This document shows positions 37,532 to 46,899 of a DNA stretch of 64,000 nucleotides, in pieces (within the stretch, counting starts at the first letter, position 1; every line of letters begins with the position of its first letter). A program made the translations under genes and the position numbers. Below the pieces are notes generated by a model that worked only from the letters and a program-made list of their open reading frames with translations, was not told where the DNA came from and did no database searches. Origin of the DNA: JBIQKZ01 sp044464765. Lineage in GTDB: Bacteria > Pseudomonadota > Gammaproteobacteria > Burkholderiales > Burkholderiaceae_B. Where the stretch lies: contig JBIQKZ010000002.1 of assembly GCA_044464765.1 (NCBI GenBank), positions 186,001-250,000 on the forward strand. The letters are read 5' to 3'.

Positions 37532-37557
37532 CGGTCATTACAGCTTTGTAATGACCG
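37532..37557. promoter_or_regulatory. CopR/CusR-type box before the Met-rich protein gene
   Basis: A perfect 11-bp inverted repeat, CGGTCATTACA-GCTT-TGTAATGACCG, whose core ATTACA-N4-TGTAAT (37537-37552) recurs before other metal genes in this window. It lies about 90 bp before the start of the Met/His-rich protein gene. Confidence 0.85.
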
Positions 37558-37640
37558 CGACATCTCTGTGACAGATCATGGCAAGTATAGTCAAGACAGT
37601 AGCCAACCTCTTGACTATTAATTGCTGCAAGGAGCTCACC

Positions 37641-38123
37641 ATGAGAAAAGTTCGTTTAGTTGTTTCTTCTATTATTTTAAGTTCGGCTAGCGCTCTAGCC
37701 CTGGCTCAGACCGCAGACGAGCACAACGTCCACCATCCTGAGTTGGCCGCGACGGGCGGGACGTCAGCATCAGGCCAAACAGATGTGGATCCGGCTCTGT
37801 TAGAAAAGCAAATGGATACGCACATGCAGACGATGCATGCATTTCATGAAAAGCTTCAGAAGGCGAGCCCCGATGAACGGCAAGCACTGATGTCCGAGCA
37901 CCATAAGCTAATGCAGGAAGGCATGAAAATGATGGGAATGGCTACTGCGGGAATGCAAGGTATGGGAATGAAGGACGGTATGTCTCCCCAAACAGCCGAA
38001 AAGACTTCCACGAAATCATCAGCGGCACACCACACGATGATGCTAAAGCGCATGGACATGATGCAGTCGATGATGCAAATGATGATGGATCGCATGCCTG
38101 CGCCTACTACTCCAGCCCAATAG
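37641..38123 (+). CDS. Met/His-rich periplasmic protein
   Basis: A 160-aa protein with a signal peptide (MRKVRLVVSSIILSSASALA, cleavage after ALAQ) followed by helices rich in Met and His (HKLMQEGMKMMGMATAGMQ, MMQSMMQMMMDRMP). Such proteins bind copper or silver in the periplasm. I know no named family. AAGGAG stands before ATG 37641, and a CopR-type box lies upstream. Confidence 0.85.
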   Translation: MRKVRLVVSSIILSSASALALAQTADEHNVHHPELAATGGTSASGQTDVDPALLEKQMDTHMQTMHAFHEKLQKASPDERQALMSEHHKLMQEGMKMMGMATAGMQGMGMKDGMSPQTAEKTSTKSSAAHHTMMLKRMDMMQSMMQMMMDRMPAPTTPAQ

Positions 38124-38170
38124 TTTAGCTACTTAAGGGCCATGAGTTGCCAACCGATGGGTAAACCGAC

Positions 38171-40435
38171 ATGACCACCGAAAAATCGTATAGACCGCAG
38201 AAAGCAGTCCGCCCTGATGCAGCAGAAGAAGGCAGTACAGCTGGCCCATCAGGAAATACTCTGGGGCTTTTTTCAGCTGCTGGACTGCCGTCGGTCGACG
38301 CGATGAGGGAGTACACAGTCGATACCTGGCAACGAAGCATTCTCTATGCGGACGTGATGCGCCAGCGCGGCAACCAGTACCAGGCCCACCTTAGCGAAGA
38401 AGTTCCGAATGTTCTGGACTTCCCTTCTGAAGTGGTTCTGTCCGGCCGGGACTTGCCTCGTCCCGTGAACTATTGGCTGGTACGGATCATACCGCCTGAG
38501 GATAAGCCCACGGACCACATGAAGCGGCCTTTCGTGGTGATCGATCCACGCGCGGGCCACGGCCCCGGCATTGGCGGCTTTAAAGTCGACAGCGAGATCG
38601 GTGTGGTGATCGGCGCCGGCCATCCATGCTATTTCATTGGCTTCTTGCCCGACCCAGTACCGGGGCAGACGATCGAGGACGTGATGCACGCCGAAGCGGC
38701 TTTTCTGGAAAAAGTGATTGCATCGCACCCATGCCGCGAGGGCAAACCGGCCGTCATCGGCAATTGCCAAGCGGGCTGGCAGATCCTGATGACCGCAGCG
38801 ATGCGCCCCGAATTGTTCGGCCCAATCATTGTCGCCGGCGCACCGCTGTCGTATTGGGCTGGCTGGCGCGGGCGTAACCCCATGCGCTATGCCGCAGGCC
38901 TGCTTGGTGGCAGTTGGCTCACTGCAATGACCAGCGACCTTGGCGCTGGACGCTTTGATGGCGCCTGGTTGGTGCAAAACTTCGAAAACCTGAATCCAGC
39001 CAACACGCTATGGAGCAAACAACACCACCTATACACCAACATCGACACCGAGGCCTCACGCTACTTGGGCTTTGAAAAATATTGGGGAGGATACGTCTAC
39101 CTCAACGATGTGGAGATGCAGTACATCGTTGATGATCTGTTCATTGGCAACCGTCTTGCCACGGCCGAACTGCTCACCTCGGACGGCGTGCGTATCGACT
39201 TGCGCAACATTCGCTCGCCGATCGTGGTGTTCTGCTCCTATGGCGACAACATTACACCGCCACCGCAGGCGCTAGGCTGGATCACGGACCTGTACGACGA
39301 TGACAAGGATGTGCTCACGCACGATCAAACCATTATCTACGCCACTCACGAAAGCGTCGGCCATTTGGGCATCTTCGTTTCCGGGGCGGTAAGTCGCAAA
39401 GAGCATCATAAGTTCGCCACCAACATTGACTTGATCGACGTCTTGCCCGCCGGCATTTACCGTGCAACGATTGCGGAAAATTCACAAAAAGATGCAGCGC
39501 TTTCCACCGAGCGCTATGAGCTGTCGATCGAACGTGAAGGCATCGCCAGCGTGCGTGAAATCGTTCAGCCAGACCCGGAGAGCGACCGGCGTTTCGCCGC
39601 TGTGGCGCAAGTATCGAAGATCAACCTCGGTTTGTACCGTCAGTTTGTCCAGCCCTGGGTGCGCCAGGCAGTGACGCCGCAGACGGCGCACTGGGTACAG
39701 ACCATGCACCCGTTGCGGCTTTCTTACGAATGGTGGTCTGATCGCAATCCATTAGCACCGGTCATAGCTGATACGGCAAAAAAAGTCCGCGAGCAACGCA
39801 CACCCATTGCCGGCGACAATCCTTTTCTGCAAATCCAGGGAGCTTGGTCGGACGCTATCGTAAAGACGTTGAATCTCTGGCGAGACGTTCGCGACGACGC
39901 CTACGAAAAGGCTTTTGAATGGATATACAGCTCATCTTGGGTACAAGCACTCGCCGGACAAGCGGCCGATGACGATCCCTCGCGCAAGCGACCCAGCGTT
40001 TCGCCCGAACACCGGGCCTTTATGGCGCAAGAAATCGCTGGGCTTCGCAACTCGGTAGCTGACGGCGGCGCCGTCGAGGCAGGTATTCGAGCCGTATTCT
40101 ATATTCACCGCTTCTGCAGTTCAATCGACGAACGACGTGCCAACCTGACGCTTGAGCTGCATCAACCCGACTGCGATCGTGGCTTTGACATGGACTCTTT
40201 CCGAGAGATCGTACGTCGACAAGCCAACATCATCCGTATTGATGCCGACGCAGCAATCGCCGCGTTGCCCCAATTACTCGCGCGTGAGGAACCGGCACGA
40301 ATTCGCGAAGTCGCGCGAACATTGGGGCGTCTACGCAGCCTTGGGCCGCTATCGACGATTGAAGAATCGAGCTTGACGCACATGCTAGATGTCTTCAATG
40401 TTGCAGCGGCAAGTCAGGAGGCTGTACTGTCCTAA
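38171..40435 (+). CDS. DUF3141 domain protein (PHA-synthase-like alpha/beta hydrolase)
   Basis: A 754-aa protein of the DUF3141 family. It has an alpha/beta fold related to polyhydroxyalkanoate synthases, with possible nucleophile region VIGNCQAGWQ (Cys in the elbow), acidic SYGDNITPP and His ATHESVGHLG. The C-terminal 300 residues are helical. The biochemical role is not known; genes of this family often stand near phosphotransacetylase and acetate kinase genes, as here (ackA lies 2 kb away). Confidence 0.9.
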   Translation: MTTEKSYRPQKAVRPDAAEEGSTAGPSGNTLGLFSAAGLPSVDAMREYTVDTWQRSILYADVMRQRGNQYQAHLSEEVPNVLDFPSEVVLSGRDLPRPVNYWLVRIIPPEDKPTDHMKRPFVVIDPRAGHGPGIGGFKVDSEIGVVIGAGHPCYFIGFLPDPVPGQTIEDVMHAEAAFLEKVIASHPCREGKPAVIGNCQAGWQILMTAAMRPELFGPIIVAGAPLSYWAGWRGRNPMRYAAGLLGGSWLTAMTSDLGAGRFDGAWLVQNFENLNPANTLWSKQHHLYTNIDTEASRYLGFEKYWGGYVYLNDVEMQYIVDDLFIGNRLATAELLTSDGVRIDLRNIRSPIVVFCSYGDNITPPPQALGWITDLYDDDKDVLTHDQTIIYATHESVGHLGIFVSGAVSRKEHHKFATNIDLIDVLPAGIYRATIAENSQKDAALSTERYELSIEREGIASVREIVQPDPESDRRFAAVAQVSKINLGLYRQFVQPWVRQAVTPQTAHWVQTMHPLRLSYEWWSDRNPLAPVIADTAKKVREQRTPIAGDNPFLQIQGAWSDAIVKTLNLWRDVRDDAYEKAFEWIYSSSWVQALAGQAADDDPSRKRPSVSPEHRAFMAQEIAGLRNSVADGGAVEAGIRAVFYIHRFCSSIDERRANLTLELHQPDCDRGFDMDSFREIVRRQANIIRIDADAAIAALPQLLAREEPARIREVARTLGRLRSLGPLSTIEESSLTHMLDVFNVAAASQEAVLS

Positions 40436-40467
40436 AGGCGACGAAGACCTATCTACCGAACGTGTGT

Positions 40468-40554
40468 ATGTCAAAAGACAAAATAACCGCATTATCTGAA
40501 ACCGTGCCAATCGTTCTAACGGTGCGGGTAATGCGGCGCCGTTCTGAGGCCTAG
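40468..40554 (+). pseudogene. Possible phosphotransacetylase N-terminal remnant
   Basis: A 28-codon frame beginning MSKDKITALSE directly follows the DUF3141 gene. Phosphate acetyl/butyryltransferases of this context begin in a similar way, and such a gene is the usual neighbour of DUF3141. The rest is missing. This is a weak, context-based call. Up to 40662 nothing else is seen. Confidence 0.25.
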
Positions 40555-40662
40555 AACCGACGAGTGCTCAGTTGCGACGAAAGCGACACCCTTGCTTATA
40601 GCGCGCGGGCTCGGGCGCAATGATGCAGGTCACTTCGCGCCCTCCCCATCTCTGTTTGGCGC

Positions 40663-41079
40663 CTAATCTCGAGAAAACGCCTTGCCCGTGAAGTCCACAG
40701 TAAGCAGATTGCCGTCAAGCTGGCCCATGCCAGGCGCGTTTAAAGGCATGCCAGGCGCCGATACCCCCTTTACTGACGCGTCGGCGATCAACTTTTTGAC
40801 GGCGTTAGCCGGCACATGCCCCTCGATAACTTGGCCGGTGGCCTCGATCACACCCGTGTGACATGAGCCAAGCTGCGACGGCACCCCGAGTTTTTGCTTC
40901 ACCGAAGCCATGTCGGTCGTCTTAATCGCCGTAACGTCAAAGCCGGACTCGCGCATGTGCTCGACCCAGCCCGAGCAGCAGCCACAATTGGGGTCTTGGT
41001 ATACGGTAACGGCCGTACCGGCAGCATGTGCAAAGGATGATGCGGTAGCTAAGGCAGCCGCTGCTAGCCATAATTTCAT
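40663..41079 (-). CDS. DUF411 family periplasmic metal-binding protein
   Basis: A 138-aa protein with signal peptide (ending FAHAAG) and the DUF411 motif VYQDPNCGCCSGWVEHMRES. Conserved Cys and GSCHTGVI follow. Members (CopG-like) occur in copper-resistance clusters and are thought to bind Cu(I). It is the last gene of a cupredoxin, cytochrome c, DUF411 run on the minus strand. Confidence 0.92.
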   Translation of the reverse strand: MKLWLAAAALATASSFAHAAGTAVTVYQDPNCGCCSGWVEHMRESGFDVTAIKTTDMASVKQKLGVPSQLGSCHTGVIEATGQVIEGHVPANAVKKLIADASVKGVSAPGMPLNAPGMGQLDGNLLTVDFTGKAFSRD

Positions 41080-41149
41080 AAAAACTTGCTCCAGGGAAAA
41101 CGTAAAACTTAAACTTCTGACAATACAAATAAGACTGCACTCAGTTGCA

Positions 41150-41623
41150 TCAGTTCTGTCGTTGCAAAGTAACTTCCTTTTGCGCCGCTAAAACTTTGGG
41201 CGGCCAGCTGCTTTTGATATAAGACAGTACCGCACTGATCTCTTGGTCGCTAAGGACGTGGCGGTACGCCGGCATGTCGCTCACATACCCCGGAGGCGCC
41301 GTCCGCCCTGGTACCAAACCGTTCTTGACCATATCCACCAGCATTGCATCGGGATGGTGCCAAGTGTGCCCGGTCTTGTCGTGGGGCGGTGCAGGAAGCC
41401 TGCCATTAGGCATGCGCTCACGCCAGTTCGGCTGACCTTGTAGTGATTCACCGTGGCACGCCGCGCAATTATTGGCGTAAATCGCCTTGCCCTGCATCAC
41501 CAGCGCCTGGTCCGCAGGATCGATGAACGTCGGGCCAGATTGCCGCGTCGTGCTGTAAAGCATGGCGGCGGCAGCAATGATGGCGACGCCGACCCACCCA
41601 AAGACCAATTTTTTGCGTGACAT
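41150..41623 (-). CDS. Membrane-anchored cytochrome c
   Basis: A 157-aa protein with an N-terminal membrane anchor (VFGWVGVAIIAAAAML) and one class I haem site NNCAACHG; the distal Met ligand is probably in VSDMPAY. Start 41623 is chosen because the family-like part starts there; the frame is open 36 codons further into the cupredoxin gene. It lies 14 bp after the cupredoxin gene, suggesting electron transfer with it, perhaps to oxidise Cu(I). Confidence 0.92.
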   Translation of the reverse strand: MSRKKLVFGWVGVAIIAAAAMLYSTTRQSGPTFIDPADQALVMQGKAIYANNCAACHGESLQGQPNWRERMPNGRLPAPPHDKTGHTWHHPDAMLVDMVKNGLVPGRTAPPGYVSDMPAYRHVLSDQEISAVLSYIKSSWPPKVLAAQKEVTLQRQN

Positions 41624-41637
41624 ATCTTTGTAATAAC

Positions 41638-42144
41638 TCAGCTGACCTTTACCTTGCCAACCATCCCGGCCTCCATATGGCCCGGAATCAGGCAGGCGAA
41701 ATCGACGGTGCCAGCCTGGTCGAACTGCCACACCAAGCCGCCAATCTTGCCTGGTGCCAAGGTGATCATATTCGGTTCCGCATGCTGCATCCCTGGCATT
41801 TTTTGCATTTCTGCAGCATGGGCCTTCAAATCGGCAATCGATCCGATCACCATTTCGTGAGGGATTTTCCCCTTATTCTTGATAAAGAAGCGCACGGTCT
41901 CGCCGGCACGAACCTGGATCTCGCTCGGCGTAAATCGCATGATGTCGTCCATCGTGAGTTCTATCGTGCGTGTCACTTTAGCGGGGTCGCCAGGCGTACC
42001 AGTTGGCAGCGACGCGCTAGACATCGTCGACATGTCATGGCCCGCCATACCATGCGCCGAGCCATGGCCACCCGCATGGTTTCCTGCAGCCAATGCGAGA
42101 GCCGGCAACACGGCCAAAGCCAGAACAGAAAGGGTCTTTTTCAC
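41638..42144 (-). CDS. Cupredoxin-domain copper protein
   Basis: A 168-aa secreted protein: signal peptide, a His/Met-rich stretch (GNHAGGHGSAHGMAGHDM), then a cupredoxin fold with copper ligands His in KIPHEMVIG, Cys and His in DFACLIPGHMEAGM and the final Met. It starts with GTG at 42144. A close paralogue sits at 62780-63292. It heads the operon with cytochrome c and DUF411. The 210 bp upstream to ackA hold its presumed promoter, without a CopR-type box. Confidence 0.93.
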   Translation of the reverse strand: MKKTLSVLALAVLPALALAAGNHAGGHGSAHGMAGHDMSTMSSASLPTGTPGDPAKVTRTIELTMDDIMRFTPSEIQVRAGETVRFFIKNKGKIPHEMVIGSIADLKAHAAEMQKMPGMQHAEPNMITLAPGKIGGLVWQFDQAGTVDFACLIPGHMEAGMVGKVKVS

Positions 42145-42354
42145 GTGAGTAATCTCTTAAAAATTGTTCAGGTAGACAGTCGTTTCACGCTGCCATTAGA
42201 AAAAGGGAAAAGGCACAACAGAACCGAAAACTCAAACTGGCCATAAAACGGTTTTTCTGCTTGAATTCACTCGCTACCTGTTCGTAATCTGCGATTCTTC
42301 CAACTTTAGCGGACCACTGGATTCCTATGTAAGCAATAACTGATGTGCGACTTT

Positions 42355-43458
42355 CTAGAGCCAGACCAGCGCCGATTCGGCCAGTTCGCGCTCCTCGTCA
42401 ACGGCTACGCTCCATATGCCCGGCCCTGTACGAGCGTCGATGCGGGTCGCCCCGGCATTGTTCAGGTCAGTATCCAGGGCGAGACCCAACCACTCTAGAC
42501 GCGCGACGATCTGCGCCCGCACAAGCGCCGCGCGATGGCCTATGCCGCCGGAAAACACGAGATGGTTGAGTCCGTTAATCCCGGTCGCCATGGCGGCAAT
42601 CGACTGCGCGATGCGTACTGTGAACAACTCCACAGCAAGCTGTGCTGACGGTTCGGAGTCGGGAAGTAGCACGCGCATGTCCCCATGTCCTGCAATCCCC
42701 GCCAAGCCTCCAGCGTGGAACAGCCGCCGCTCTGTTGCGTTTACATCCCCTCCATTCTGGCGGAGCATATACAGTAAGACGCCGGGATCGAGATCTCCCG
42801 GGCGCGTTGGACCTGGCACACCGCCCAATGGCGTAAGGGACATCGTGGTGTCACGACTTACGCCGTCCTTTACGGCACAGACGCTGCACCCGCCACCCAG
42901 GTGTGCGAATACAACAGGACCGCGCAGGATGGTGGCATCCTGGGCGACCACCTTCCGTAAGGCGGACGCGAAGGCAAGACCGTGGAAGCCGTAGCGGCGC
43001 ACACCGAGCGCGTCCCAATCTGTGGGAATCGGCAGACGTCGGCTCCACGGGGCAAGTGAAGCGTGGAAGCTTGTATCAAACGCCACGCCATGCCGAGACT
43101 GCGGCCAGCGCCGGCCCGCGGCACGAGCAACGGTAAGCGCTGCGGGCTGGTGCAACGGCGCCAGTGGCGCCAACGCCTCGAGCTCGGCCAAGATAGCTGC
43201 GTCCAGTTCGTGGCCGCCACATAGGTTCCCTCCATGTACGATTCGGTGCACCACCACGTCTGGTCGTTGAGCTGGCTCGGGCAACGCATTGAGGAGCAAA
43301 GTTAGGAGTTCCTGAGGCTCGGCGCCAGCTTGGATTTCAGCTCGGGAGCACTCGAGTAGTCGTGGCTGTGCGTTCAAGTCAGAGTATTCAAGCGCATACG
43401 TTGCGCCTTTCAACGTGGTGGAGCCCACATTTAAAGCGAGTAAATTAAGGCCAGTCAC
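42355..43458 (-). CDS. ackA: Acetate kinase
   Basis: A 367-aa acetate kinase of the ASKHA fold: N-terminal LALNVGSTTLKG (NxGSxSxK-type), HRIVHGG, VAFDTSFHAS, ATP-binding HLGGGCS and LTPLGGVPGPTRPGDLDPG. It makes ATP from acetyl phosphate, or the reverse. It is shorter than the usual 400 aa. The GTG at 43458 has GAGGG five bases before it; the frame continues 44 codons upstream without homology. It is the last gene of the long operon and lies 64 bp after the phosphoketolase-like gene. Confidence 0.92.
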   Translation of the reverse strand: MTGLNLLALNVGSTTLKGATYALEYSDLNAQPRLLECSRAEIQAGAEPQELLTLLLNALPEPAQRPDVVVHRIVHGGNLCGGHELDAAILAELEALAPLAPLHQPAALTVARAAGRRWPQSRHGVAFDTSFHASLAPWSRRLPIPTDWDALGVRRYGFHGLAFASALRKVVAQDATILRGPVVFAHLGGGCSVCAVKDGVSRDTTMSLTPLGGVPGPTRPGDLDPGVLLYMLRQNGGDVNATERRLFHAGGLAGIAGHGDMRVLLPDSEPSAQLAVELFTVRIAQSIAAMATGINGLNHLVFSGGIGHRAALVRAQIVARLEWLGLALDTDLNNAGATRIDARTGPGIWSVAVDEERELAESALVWL

Positions 43459-43522
43459 AGAACCCTCGATTGATCGGTGAGTGTGAGTGCTATGGGCACA
43501 CAGGCCCCGCGAAAGCACGCGC

Positions 43523-45988
43523 TCAAAGCGCTGACACTGGTATGGGTGGCAGGAGTGTTGCAGGCTCGCCCGTGCCACTAACGGCCGCAAGCTCGTCTTC
43601 AGTCAGTAGACTCGCTCGCTCCATGCCCAACACACGCGCGGCCGCCTCCACGACGTGCGCCCAGGTGCTTCGATTCGCAAAGAGGAGCCCCGGCACGTCC
43701 AACGTTCCGCCACGGTTGATAAAGCCTAGCGCCACAGTGGTCGCCGGGCCCGTGTCCACCCTTCGTAACGCGCCCAAAAACGGCTCCGGACGCGTATGGG
43801 TGAGGAACACTCGCGGCCGTTCTGTCGGAAAGAGGGTCCGCACCTGCGTCTCGGCGTGCGTGTATCGCGCCTCGTCTGAATCTCGGGGCTCTCGGAAGCG
43901 ACCCGGCTCGGCTAAATAGACGACAGCTGCTGACAAATCCCGCTCGGTCAGGCGGGCGTGCGCACGGAGCACTTCCTGTAGCTGGTAGGCCCCTGTGGCG
44001 ACAAGTAAGATGGCCGCCGTCGTTGGATCGCCCGTTAGGCACACGGCACCGATCCCCGCAAGCTCTTGCGCTTGGTCCGGCGTCAGCATATGGGGTACTG
44101 GACGCTTGGGCACAACGAGTGCAGTGATAGTGCCACGCTGCATATAGGCGCGGGCCAAGGCAGCGGCAGCACCGTTGGCGTCTGGCGCGAATACCACCCG
44201 AGCAACATCAGCCGACTCACCCAGCATCGCCTCTACCATGGTCGGGTCTTGATGCGATTGTTCGTTCTTGGCGTTCTCCCAGGTGTGAGAGGTGAGCACT
44301 AGCGGGACACCCAGCCACCCGGGTGGGCGCCCGGCATGCGCTTGCTGTCGCGCAAAGATCAGCTCTTGGCGGACCGCGCCGAGCATCTTCGGCGCAAAGG
44401 CCTCGTAGGTAACTACCAAGTTCAATCCGCCCTTGTTACCGAGCGCCGCGCATACGACGGCCTCCTCATTGAGCGCGGTGATGACCGCGCCAGTCGATGA
44501 TTCTGCGACGCCGGGCTCAGGAATCTGCACCCGATGCTTTAGCACATCCAGCGTGCGGTCAAGTTTATTGCTGCGCAACTCATCGGGATTGCCGACTCGC
44601 ACGCGTAAACCGGGATTTGCTTCGGCGATCGCCACAAACAGTTCGTCCAAGGCAGCCATCGGCGAACTCGTTTCCCCAACTGCGCGATCTTCGATCACCG
44701 GCACACGAGGCCGGTCCACCTGCCGATCCGCGAGCGCGTGATCCCGCTCACGTGACCGCTGGTGGGTGTGGTGATTGTTGAGCGCCGTGATCGCTTGGTC
44801 CAATTCCGGTGATGACACGAACAGTGCAGCGGCGCCTTCGTTGAATAGCGCGCGCGCCCCGGCATCGTGCGCCGGATTTCCGGCCAGCGGCAGATTGTGC
44901 GCGGCGTTGGTCCCTGCCCCTGGAAATCCGTAGCCCTTGATGGTTTCGGCGATGCCATAGGGTAGGCGCACCTCACCTCGGGACAAATCACCCTGAGCTT
45001 GCAACCGTGCTTCCATGATATGGATGCCCCACGCGATACTGGCCGGATCGCGGCCATCAAGGGCAACCGGATCAAAGCCATTCAAGCGTAGGTAATGGTT
45101 GAGCCAGCGCTCGCCGCCTTGTTGAACGATCTGAGTGCGTTGTTCTATGCGCCGTCCATTGAGGATCATGATTGGACTGACTAAGCCGCTGTCCTCAGCG
45201 CGCCACCAGCGCGGCGCCCAGTCACTTCCCCGTTGCTCTTCAAAGGCCCCATCGCTAAGAAACGCGACCAGACGCTCGCCTTTGAGTGGTGCATGCACGT
45301 ATTGCAGCTCGGCGAAACCGAGATAGCCACCTTCCATCACACCCCCCGCAGTGTGCGCATTGACATGCGAACCGAGCGGCGAGGCGGGCGTCCCATCGGA
45401 GTTAAGCGTGTAGGCGTAGAAGTCGCTGACGAAGCGACTCAAGCCCGCGTCGGAACGGTCGTAGCGTGCCGCATGGGCTTCAGTCATGTTGCCGACCAGC
45501 ACGTTGAGTGCATCGATCGCGGCAACGCAGTGCCCTTGTCCCATCATCCAGGCGCGGGTCACCCCGTCCAGCGCGTCCATCAGGAGGTACCCCGTGTACG
45601 CGGGCACCATGTTGAGTGAGCCGCCGGTATGACCTTCTGGTGTGGGTTTGAATTCGGCCGCGTCGAGCGTCGCGCCGTCGGTACGCACGCGGCGACCGTA
45701 CGTCATGTGCGCGACCAGCCACATGCCGGCGCTCGTAAGACGGTCGGCCGCGGCGAGCTGCCGCCAGGCAGTGGCTGCATCCGGCGTGCGGCTACGGGCG
45801 ACAAGCTCGTCCACCATCTGGCGCACCCGTATCTGAGTAAGCGGATCGTGGCGAATTACGCCATAGCCGGCAGCCCAGTGCGCAAACTCGGGGTCGGCCC
45901 GTCTATGAGCAGCTGCTAATTCTACGATGCGCTGGCGTTCGGAGGCTGCCAGTTGATCGGAGGTACAACAGGTGAGATGCTGGTTCAT
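43523..45988 (-). CDS. Divergent phosphoketolase-family ThDP enzyme
   Basis: An 821-aa protein with XFP N-, middle and C-terminal domains. Family landmarks: EGHTGGSLNM (near His of the active site), GQGH, MEGGYLGFA, TSHTWENAKNEQSHQDP and VVFAPDANG. The ThDP motif is altered: GDGE of true phosphoketolases is SDGA (245-248), although the Mg ligands Asp246 and Asn in ILNGRRI remain. A true phosphoketolase would split xylulose-5-P into acetyl-P and glyceraldehyde-3-P, feeding the adjacent acetate kinase. Related proteins are also labelled xylulose-5-phosphate 3-epimerase, so the reaction is uncertain. The start overlaps the PRPP-synthetase-like gene by four bases. Confidence 0.85.
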   Translation of the reverse strand: MNQHLTCCTSDQLAASERQRIVELAAAHRRADPEFAHWAAGYGVIRHDPLTQIRVRQMVDELVARSRTPDAATAWRQLAAADRLTSAGMWLVAHMTYGRRVRTDGATLDAAEFKPTPEGHTGGSLNMVPAYTGYLLMDALDGVTRAWMMGQGHCVAAIDALNVLVGNMTEAHAARYDRSDAGLSRFVSDFYAYTLNSDGTPASPLGSHVNAHTAGGVMEGGYLGFAELQYVHAPLKGERLVAFLSDGAFEEQRGSDWAPRWWRAEDSGLVSPIMILNGRRIEQRTQIVQQGGERWLNHYLRLNGFDPVALDGRDPASIAWGIHIMEARLQAQGDLSRGEVRLPYGIAETIKGYGFPGAGTNAAHNLPLAGNPAHDAGARALFNEGAAALFVSSPELDQAITALNNHHTHQRSRERDHALADRQVDRPRVPVIEDRAVGETSSPMAALDELFVAIAEANPGLRVRVGNPDELRSNKLDRTLDVLKHRVQIPEPGVAESSTGAVITALNEEAVVCAALGNKGGLNLVVTYEAFAPKMLGAVRQELIFARQQAHAGRPPGWLGVPLVLTSHTWENAKNEQSHQDPTMVEAMLGESADVARVVFAPDANGAAAALARAYMQRGTITALVVPKRPVPHMLTPDQAQELAGIGAVCLTGDPTTAAILLVATGAYQLQEVLRAHARLTERDLSAAVVYLAEPGRFREPRDSDEARYTHAETQVRTLFPTERPRVFLTHTRPEPFLGALRRVDTGPATTVALGFINRGGTLDVPGLLFANRSTWAHVVEAAARVLGMERASLLTEDELAAVSGTGEPATLLPPIPVSAL

Positions 45989-46899
45989 GTATCCTCCCAG
46001 GAAACCGATGAAGAAGTCATTAGCGCCGAGGCGGCCGCCGCAAGGTCGGATCCAACCGAGATCGCGTTGGATGGATGGGCGATAGTGTCGGTGCTGGCAA
46101 TGTGTTTAAGTCCGGCGTCCTGCAGACGTTCATAGGCGTTGCCGGCAAAGACGGGATGGATAGTGACTAGCACCGCTTCGCGTAACGCAAGCCGCTGTAA
46201 GTGCGTCACCGTCTCCAGAATCGTGTGACCCGATGAGACGATATCGTCAACCAGTACGGGGATGCGCCCTGCTACTGCTGAAGGATCCGGCAGGCTGACG
46301 CGAACGTCGTAATCACCATGCCGCTCCTTGTTTAGCACTTGATAGGGCAACTGCGCCTCTTGGGCAATGCGTGATACCCATTGCTCACTTTCACTATCAG
46401 GACCAATCAGTATAGCCTCGGGGATCGCCTGAGCGATCCAGCGCGACACGGCTGACGTCGCCGAAACGTGAGCGACGGGAATACGATACAACGACTGCAG
46501 TTGCCGGATCCGGTGCAGGTGAGGATCCACGGTCACCAACCAATCAAAGGCCTCTTCCAGAAATCGAGCAAAGAGCGGCACACTGACCGCTTCGCCGCCG
46601 TGAAAGCGGGCGTCCTGGCGCATATAGGCCAGGTACGGCGCAATCAATCCGACCGAGCGTGCGCCAAGCTCACGGGCAGTGTGGGCCGCAAACAGCAACG
46701 GCAAAGCCAGTGGATCTGGGTTGCGCAGCGTGGCCAAAATCGCCACATCCGCCCCTTCGAGGTCATCGTCTAACGTGACGAGCGACTCACCGTCGGGAAA
46801 GTGCCGCCAAGCTATTGGCGCCACGCGCGCTTGGAGAGGTGTAGCGATGGTAGCAGCCAAGGTAGCGTCAGCGGGAAAAGGCATCAAAACTCGGGTCAT
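45985..46899 (-). CDS. Ribose-phosphate pyrophosphokinase-like protein
   Basis: A 304-aa PRPP-synthetase homologue. It has YMRQDARF (ATP loop), TVDPHLHRI (metal site) and the PRPP-binding loop VLVDDIVSSGHT (216-227). It is somewhat shorter than housekeeping Prs (about 315) and much diverged, so it is probably a specialised copy. It overlaps both neighbours by four bases. In the operon it could link ribose-phosphates released from nucleotides to the pentose-phosphate pool. Confidence 0.92.
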   Translation of the reverse strand: MTRVLMPFPADATLAATIATPLQARVAPIAWRHFPDGESLVTLDDDLEGADVAILATLRNPDPLALPLLFAAHTARELGARSVGLIAPYLAYMRQDARFHGGEAVSVPLFARFLEEAFDWLVTVDPHLHRIRQLQSLYRIPVAHVSATSAVSRWIAQAIPEAILIGPDSESEQWVSRIAQEAQLPYQVLNKERHGDYDVRVSLPDPSAVAGRIPVLVDDIVSSGHTILETVTHLQRLALREAVLVTIHPVFAGNAYERLQDAGLKHIASTDTIAHPSNAISVGSDLAAAASALMTSSSVSWEDT

